NCBI GenBank assembly: GCA_016197225.1
Contig: JACPWC010000095.1
Location: 1 to 64,000 of the forward strand
Source of the DNA: Chloroflexota bacterium
Lineage (GTDB): Bacteria > Chloroflexota > Anaerolineae > Anaerolineales > VGOW01
DNA length: 64,000 bases
Direction of reading: 5' to 3'
Below are positions 59,069 through 64,000 of this stretch, piece after piece. The notes under the pieces are model-generated. The model saw only the letters and a program-made list of their open reading frames with translations. It was not told the DNA's origin and searched no databases. The position numbers and the translations under genes were made by a program. Position 1 is the stretch's first letter. Every line of letters begins with the position of its first letter.

Positions 59069-61102
59069 ATGGTTGCCACAGACTTTTACCAAGTTCGTAT
59101 TCTATACAATATCCGCATTTCCACGCGCGATGGCATCGAACTCTCCGCCAACCTCTGGCTGCCCGTTCCCAAAACCGAAGGTGAGACGTTCCCTGCCATT
59201 CTCGAAATGATCCCCTATCGCAAAGACGACTGGCGTTACAACTCGGATCACCAGCATGGCACTTACTTTGCCCAGCGCGGCTTTGCCTTTTGCCGCCTCG
59301 ACGTTCGCGGCACGGGGAGCAGTGAAGGCATTGCCTACGACGAGTATACGCGAGAGGAAACGCAGGATGGCTACGACACTGTGGAATGGCTGGCGGCCCA
59401 ACCCTGGTGCAACGGCAAAGTTGGCATGTGGGGCATCAGCTACGGCGGCTTCACTTCGATCCAAGTCGCCATGCTCCAGCCGCCGCACCTCAAAGCCATC
59501 ATCCCCATGTACGCCACCGACGATCGTTACACCGACGACGTACACTACCTCGGCGGCTGTCTCACCGTGAGCGAACTGGCCCAGTACGCGGTGAGCATGG
59601 TGGGTATGAACGCCATGCCGCCCAAACTGGAATATGCTGGAGCAAAGTGGGCCGAGCAGTGGAAGGAACGACTGAAAAAGACTCCGCCCTGGCTGATTGA
59701 ATGGCTACAGCAACAAACTGACGGTCCTTACTGGCGTAACGGCTCGCTCGCGCCCGACTACACAGGAATCAAATGCGCGGTCTTCAACATTGGCGGCTGG
59801 ATGGATGAGTACGTCAACTCGGTTTTGCGGATGCAGGAACGATGCACACAGGCGACGGGCGTCAAGGGCCTCATTGGCAACTGGGTACATTCTTACCCCG
59901 ACTCGGCCTACCCCGGCCCGAACCTTGATCATCTCCACGAGATGGTGCGCTTCTTTGAGTATTGGCTCAACGGCATTGACAACGGTGTGATGAACGAGCC
60001 ACCGCTCACGTTATTCCGTTACGAGCACACTGCGCCCGAAGCCTTCCCATCCAAGTTCAACGGCCAGTGGATCAGCGCAAACACTTTTCCGGTTGAAGGG
60101 ACTCAACCTCACACGCTCTATCTTGGCGACGCGACCCTGTCCAATCTCCAAGCAGAGCGTCCAGTCTCTAATCTCGACCACTACCCTCACCGCCCAACTC
60201 ACGGCACGCACGCCGCCCTCTGCTGGGGCGCCGGTTACGGGCCAAACGGTTTGGCCCGCGATCTTCGCCTCGAAGAAGCCATCATTCCCACTTACACCAG
60301 TGAGCCGCTCGACGAGCCGCTGGACGTGATCGGTTTCCCCGAAGCCGTGTTGTACCTCAGTTGCAGTGCGCCGGTTGCCACCGTCGTCGTCCGCCTGGCC
60401 GACGTTGCCCCGGATGGAAGTGTGTTTCAGGTCACGGCTGGCGTTCTTAATCTGACTCATCGCGACAGTCATATTAACCCCGAACCGCTGACTCCCAACA
60501 CCGTTTACGAAATCAAAGTTCAACTCCGGTCAACCGCCTACCGCTTCCTCCCTGGCCACCGAATTCGCCTCAGTCTTGCCAGCGCCTACTGGCCCGTCAT
60601 CTGGCCTTCGCCTTACAAGTCCGACAACTATCTTCATCGCGGCTCGGCCACGCTGTCGCGGTTGATACTTCCTGCGGTTTCCCTCAACGCCCCGCGCCTT
60701 CAGCCCCCCAGTTTCAAGACCACGCCGCCGGAACTTGTCGAAGTTGGCGGTGGAACCGACGCCCCGCCTGTTTGGCAGATTGTCGAAGATGTGATCAACC
60801 AGACAATGACCGTCAACGTGTACGAAGGGGGAACCGCCGTTTTGCCCGATGGGCGGTCGTTGTTCGCCTCGGAACGGATCGAAATGGCAACCCACCAGAT
60901 TGATCCGCTCAAGACGCGCATGTTCAACGAAGTGGTTTATCGCCTGGAAGAATCGGGCTACCAGATAGAAATCCATTCCTCTGGCAGTGTCCGTTGCACC
61001 GAAACCGAGTTCATCATGGACATCCAACTTCGAGTTGATCTCAATGGCAACCTTTTCTTCCACAAATCCTGGCTGAAAAGCCTGCCCCGGCGGCTGGTTT
61101 GA
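59069..61102 (+). CDS. CocE/NonD-family serine hydrolase (S15), second copy
   Basis: A 677-residue paralogue of the hydrolase at 53281, with the same order: hydrolase domain with nucleophile Ser124 in GISYGGF, a His region in KGLIGNWVHSYPDSAY, and a PepX_C jelly-roll from about residue 395. ATG 59069 is chosen; TTG 59060 overlaps the previous stop. Residues near 360-372 (LSNLQAERPVSNLD) are encoded by two TCTAATCTC-like words, close to where the other copy carries its heptamer insert. Probably a peptide or ester hydrolase; the substrate is unknown. Confidence 0.88.
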   Translation: MVATDFYQVRILYNIRISTRDGIELSANLWLPVPKTEGETFPAILEMIPYRKDDWRYNSDHQHGTYFAQRGFAFCRLDVRGTGSSEGIAYDEYTREETQDGYDTVEWLAAQPWCNGKVGMWGISYGGFTSIQVAMLQPPHLKAIIPMYATDDRYTDDVHYLGGCLTVSELAQYAVSMVGMNAMPPKLEYAGAKWAEQWKERLKKTPPWLIEWLQQQTDGPYWRNGSLAPDYTGIKCAVFNIGGWMDEYVNSVLRMQERCTQATGVKGLIGNWVHSYPDSAYPGPNLDHLHEMVRFFEYWLNGIDNGVMNEPPLTLFRYEHTAPEAFPSKFNGQWISANTFPVEGTQPHTLYLGDATLSNLQAERPVSNLDHYPHRPTHGTHAALCWGAGYGPNGLARDLRLEEAIIPTYTSEPLDEPLDVIGFPEAVLYLSCSAPVATVVVRLADVAPDGSVFQVTAGVLNLTHRDSHINPEPLTPNTVYEIKVQLRSTAYRFLPGHRIRLSLASAYWPVIWPSPYKSDNYLHRGSATLSRLILPAVSLNAPRLQPPSFKTTPPELVEVGGGTDAPPVWQIVEDVINQTMTVNVYEGGTAVLPDGRSLFASERIEMATHQIDPLKTRMFNEVVYRLEESGYQIEIHSSGSVRCTETEFIMDIQLRVDLNGNLFFHKSWLKSLPRRLV

Positions 61103-61173
61103 TGTAATGAATCGTTAATGACTCTGGACTATAACTCTAAGGACATCTTCACCAAAATGCTTTAGGAGTCGCC

Positions 61174-62109
61174 ATGATCAAAATCCCGTCATCCGAAATC
61201 ACTCTCGAACACGTCTACCTCTCGCGGCGCGAGTTTCTCAAACAAATGGGCATCGTCACCGCCACCTCGCTCATCCTGAGCGCCTGCGGCGCAAAGCCGG
61301 CGGCGACACCTGAGACAGAGGCCGGGGAAGCCGCCGGCCTCACCGACGAGTTGGGCGACCCGGCCACACCCTACGAAGCCGTCACCGGCTATAACAATTA
61401 TTATGAGTTTTCAACCGACAAAGAGTCGGTTGCCCCGTTGGCCAAAGATTTCAAAACGTCGCCCTGGACAGTGGAAGTAGGCGGCCTGGTCAACAATCCC
61501 AAGACTTACGACATTGACGACATCCGCAAGAGCTTCGATCAGGAAGAGCGCATCTATCGCCATCGTTGTGTCGAGGCCTGGTCAATGGTCATTCCCTGGC
61601 AGGGCTTTCCACTGGCGAAGTTGCTCAAGGAGGCCGATCCAAAATCCGAGGCCAAGTTTGTGCGCTTCGAGACGCTCTACGATTCGGAGCAGATGCCGGG
61701 TTTGAGCAGTCCCTGGTACGTGTGGCCTTACGCCGAAGGCTTGCGATTGGACGAAGCCATGAACGACCTGGCGCTGATGGTGACCGGCCTTTACGGCAAA
61801 GACCTGTTGCCGCAAAACGGCGCGCCGCTTCGCCTGGCTGTGCCGTGGAAGTACGGCTTCAAGAGCATCAAGTCCATTGTGAAGATTGATCTGGTAGCCG
61901 AGATGCCGACTTCACTGTGGATGGCCGCCGCCCCGAACGAATATGGCTTCTACGCCAACGTCAACCCGGAGGTGGATCACCCGCGCTGGTCGCAGGGCAC
62001 CGAGCGCCGCATTGGCGAGCTTGGCCGCCGCAAGACCTTGAAGTTCAACGGCTACGAGGAAGAAGTGACTTCCCTTTACGACGGCCTGGACTTGCGCGCC
62101 AACTACTAA
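61174..62109 (+). CDS. msrP: Protein-methionine-sulfoxide reductase catalytic subunit MsrP
   Basis: A 311-residue molybdenum-cofactor oxidoreductase of the sulfite-oxidase fold (YedY), which repairs oxidised methionines in envelope proteins. A twin-arginine-type start SRREFLK and an LSAC lipobox-like Cys38 are present. The Moco ligand Cys132 is in YRHRCVEAWSMVIPW. The family segments FVRFETLYD and MVTGLYGKDLLPQNGAPLRL are intact. It pairs with msrQ after a repeat-filled spacer. Needs molybdate, which the ModAB/Tup importers at the other end could supply. Confidence 0.93.
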   Translation: MIKIPSSEITLEHVYLSRREFLKQMGIVTATSLILSACGAKPAATPETEAGEAAGLTDELGDPATPYEAVTGYNNYYEFSTDKESVAPLAKDFKTSPWTVEVGGLVNNPKTYDIDDIRKSFDQEERIYRHRCVEAWSMVIPWQGFPLAKLLKEADPKSEAKFVRFETLYDSEQMPGLSSPWYVWPYAEGLRLDEAMNDLALMVTGLYGKDLLPQNGAPLRLAVPWKYGFKSIKSIVKIDLVAEMPTSLWMAAAPNEYGFYANVNPEVDHPRWSQGTERRIGELGRRKTLKFNGYEEEVTSLYDGLDLRANY

Positions 62110-62187
62110 AAGCTTTGCCGCGAATTTCGCTAATTATCGCGAATTGACATGCAAGTTCGTGTTCATTCACGCAATTTGCGGCTGGAT
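62110..62187. repeat. Inverted GCGAAT/ATTTGCGGC word array
   Basis: GCCGCGAAT (62117) pairs with ATTTGCGGC (62174) with one G-U; CGCGAATT and TTCGTGTT words lie inside. It shares its words with 55920-55998 and fills the msrP-msrQ spacer. Confidence 0.75.
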
Positions 62188-62189
62188 TT

Positions 62190-62837
62190 ATGCCTCGCTT
62201 CAAGTTCACCAAGTTTCAAATAGCAGTTCACCTCGGGTCTTTGATTCCGTTGATTTTGCTCATCTGGGATTATTTCGCCGACAACCTGACCGTCAACCCG
62301 ATTCAGGACATCACCTTTCGCACCGGCAAGGCGGCGCTGGTTCTGCTGGTGCTCTCGCTGGCCTGCACGCCCCTCAACACCGTCTTTGGCTTCAAAGAAG
62401 CCATCAAAGTCCGGCGGGCGCTGGGGCTGTATGCCTTTCTCTACGTCGCCTTGCACTTCCTGACGTTTATCGGCTTGGACTATGGCTTCGACCTGGGGTT
62501 GATCTACGAAGCCATCTTCGAGAAGCGCTACGCCCTCGTCGGGTTCGCCGCTTTCTTGATCTTGTTGCCGTTGGCGATCACTTCTATGCAATGGTGGATG
62601 AAGAAGCTGGGCAAAAACTGGAAGCGGCTTCACCGGCTGGTTTACGTGGCCGGACTGTTGGCCGTCGTTCATTACGTCTGGCTGGTCAAATCGGATATTC
62701 GCGAGCCGCTGGCTTATGGCGGCGTGGTGGTGTTGTTGCTTATCTCTCGCATTCCGGCCTTCAAGAAGGCGGTCATGAAACTGCGCGGCGGGTTGATTAA
62801 ACGTATGGAGACCGACCCGACACCAGACAGGGTTTAG
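62190..62837 (+). CDS. msrQ: Heme-binding membrane subunit MsrQ
   Basis: A 215-residue six-helix membrane protein that takes electrons from the quinone pool to MsrP. The family pattern YAFLYVALHFLTFIGLDYG and the C-terminal block WKRLHRLVYVAGLLAVVHYV contain the heme-ligand histidines. Length normal. Start ATG at 62190 follows the repeat. Msr pair order P-Q is typical. Confidence 0.93.
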   Translation: MPRFKFTKFQIAVHLGSLIPLILLIWDYFADNLTVNPIQDITFRTGKAALVLLVLSLACTPLNTVFGFKEAIKVRRALGLYAFLYVALHFLTFIGLDYGFDLGLIYEAIFEKRYALVGFAAFLILLPLAITSMQWWMKKLGKNWKRLHRLVYVAGLLAVVHYVWLVKSDIREPLAYGGVVVLLLISRIPAFKKAVMKLRGGLIKRMETDPTPDRV

Positions 62838-62845
62838 CCGACTCT

Positions 62846-62885
62846 AAAAAACGCGGCGCATCCAACAGGACGCGCCGCGTTTTTG
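62846..62885. terminator. Bidirectional intrinsic terminator
   Basis: AAAAAACGCGGCGC (62846) and GCGCCGCGTTTTT (62872) form a stem flanked by A and T runs, between the convergent msrQ and dihydroorotate-dehydrogenase-like genes. Confidence 0.9.
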
Positions 62886-62903
62886 ATTCACGAGCAATGC
62901 CCA

Positions 62904-63917
62904 TCAACTGTGTGGGATTTCGTAACTGGTGATCGCCTTCATGTACTGCGCCCGCTCGAAGGCTGCCGGGAAGGCCACCGACTTCTGGCTCATGCTCCCG
63001 CGCATCTGCGTCACCGAGTCATACTCATGCTCTTCCATCCAGCGGATCAAATCAGCGCGAATGTCGGTCAGGCGGTGGATGCCATTTTGCAGTAACTCGG
63101 AGGCCATCATGGTGACGGCCGCCCCGGCCATCAACCCCTTCAGCGCGTCCTCGGCGCTATGCACGCCCGAGGTCAAGGCCAGGTCGGCGTTGAGGCGCCC
63201 GTAAAGAATGGCGATCCACGTCAACGGCAGGCGAAGAGCGCCGGGGGTTTGAGGGGTGCTTAAGGTGGCGCGGGGAACAACTTCCAGATTTTCCAGATCA
63301 AAATCGGGTTGATAGAAACGGTTGAACAGCACCAGTCCCTGAGCGCCGTCTCGCGCCAGCCGTTTAGTAATGTGAGGGATGGAGGTGAAGAATGGGCTGA
63401 TCTTCACCGCCACCGGGATCGTGACTTCGCGTTTGATGTCCACCACCAGATCGCAGTACATGTCTTCGATGAGATCGCTTCGCGTGTTGACGTCGGTGGG
63501 CACGAAGTACATATTGAGTTCAAGCGCGTCTGCCCCGGCTTCCTGAATCTTTTTGGCGTACTTTACCCAGCCACCGCTGGAGACGCCGTTGAGACTGCCG
63601 ATGATGGGGATGCTCACGGACTCTTTGGCTTTCCTTATATGCTCAAGATAAAGATCGGGTGTGAGGTTGAACGTCTGCGGTTCGGGGAAGTAGGTGAGGG
63701 CCTCGGCGTAACTGTCTGTGCCTTGCGTCAGGCAGAAATCAAGATGATGACTCTCCTGGTTGATCTGCTCCTCAAAAAGCGAGTACATGACAATGGCCGC
63801 CGCCCCGGCGTCTTCCAGGCGCTTGATGTTGCCCAGGTTCTTTGAGAGCGGCGAGGCCGATGGCACAAGCGGACTGCTCAGATTGAGGCCGAGGTAGGTT
63901 GTACGTAGATCAGGCAT
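62904..63917 (-). CDS. Dihydroorotate dehydrogenase-like protein
   Basis: A 337-residue TIM-barrel flavoprotein. The N-terminal [20 protein letters not shown], the [18 protein letters not shown] stretch and [16 protein letters not shown] match the dihydroorotate-dehydrogenase-like subgroup rather than PyrD proper. Members are often annotated as putative and act near pyrimidine reduction, without proven substrate. The FMN-phosphate region is near 215-245. GAGGAG precedes the ATG. Confidence 0.87.
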   Translation of the reverse strand: MPDLRTTYLGLNLSSPLVPSASPLSKNLGNIKRLEDAGAAAIVMYSLFEEQINQESHHLDFCLTQGTDSYAEALTYFPEPQTFNLTPDLYLEHIRKAKESVSIPIIGSLNGVSSGGWVKYAKKIQEAGADALELNMYFVPTDVNTRSDLIEDMYCDLVVDIKREVTIPVAVKISPFFTSIPHITKRLARDGAQGLVLFNRFYQPDFDLENLEVVPRATLSTPQTPGALRLPLTWIAILYGRLNADLALTSGVHSAEDALKGLMAGAAVTMMASELLQNGIHRLTDIRADLIRWMEEHEYDSVTQMRGSMSQKSVAFPAAFERAQYMKAITSYEIPHS

Positions 63918-63930
63918 AAGTCTGCTCCTC

Positions 63931-63998
63931 AGGTGGTTAGGTGGTTAGGTGGTTGGGCCTAACCACCCAACCACCTGACTACCCAACCAACTAGCCGC
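63931..63998. repeat. AGGTGGTT inverted octamer array
   Basis: AGGTGGTT three times, then GGGCCTAACCACCC and AACCACCTGACTACCCAACC as the opposite arm. CCTAACCACC pairs with GGTGGTTAGG. It continues to or beyond the window edge. Confidence 0.8.
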
Positions 63999-64000
63999 CA

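Overview
The window reads as a chromosomal segment of a GC-rich, free-living bacterium. It is most likely a member of the Chloroflexota (Anaerolineae-like). The clues are lipoproteins and FHA proteins with long Thr/Pro linkers, a DUF3417-type glucan phosphorylase, a TupABC tungstate importer, a MoxR-DUF58-BatA cluster, and many hairpin repeats between genes. That placement is inference, because no rRNA, tRNA or marker gene is present. I saw no CRISPR array, prophage or intact insertion sequence.

Layout. 0.1-3.0 kb: DMT exporter, ModE-like regulator and molybdate ModAB without ModC. 3.0-6.9 kb: cold-shock gene with its own promoter and terminator, then tupABC running into adenosine deaminase. 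6.9-16.5 kb: M20 peptidase, TPR protein and rhomboid, broken glucan phosphorylase, UPF0316 protein, PfkB kinase, lone ParA, second DMT exporter and GH26-like hydrolase. 16.5-21.8 kb: gene remnant, FHA protein, lipoprotein and GH36 alpha-galactosidase. 21.9-37.2 kb: a same-strand cell-envelope cluster (exported amidotransferase-fold protein, ABC ATPase and permease, Gln-rich membrane protein, MoxR, DUF58, BatA-like VWA protein and a large double-VWA protein). 37.2-40.6 kb: an AT-rich island (DUF1963, VOC, esterase) bounded by attC-like palindromes and a flanking repeat. 40.6-47.3 kb: CapA-like lipoprotein, frameshifted geranylgeranyl-reductase-like gene, membrane protein, a second possible cassette (DUF6326), an ECF sigma/anti-sigma pair and a phosphoesterase. 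47.3-61.1 kb: an oligopeptide-type ABC importer, two S15/CocE hydrolases, a P1 peptidase and a BNR-repeat protein. 61.1-64 kb: MsrPQ and a dihydroorotate-dehydrogenase-like protein.

How the genes fit together. ModAB/TupABC and the molybdenum enzyme MsrP suggest a molybdate/tungstate economy. The Opp-type importer sits with peptidases, suggesting peptide scavenging. The 22-37 kb cluster looks like one membrane-associated AAA+/VWA machine coupled to an ABC-2 transporter.

Two signals are not explained by ordinary annotation. First, a large set of spacers is built from inverted arrays of 7-10-nt 'words', each locus with its own word; several lie inside reading frames (modA, the lipoprotein, oppD, a CocE hydrolase). 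Second, AT-rich genes at 37.5-40.6 and 44.4-45.0 kb are bounded by complementary GTTRRRY/RYYYAAC-like core sites, as in integron gene cassettes, with no integrase in the window.
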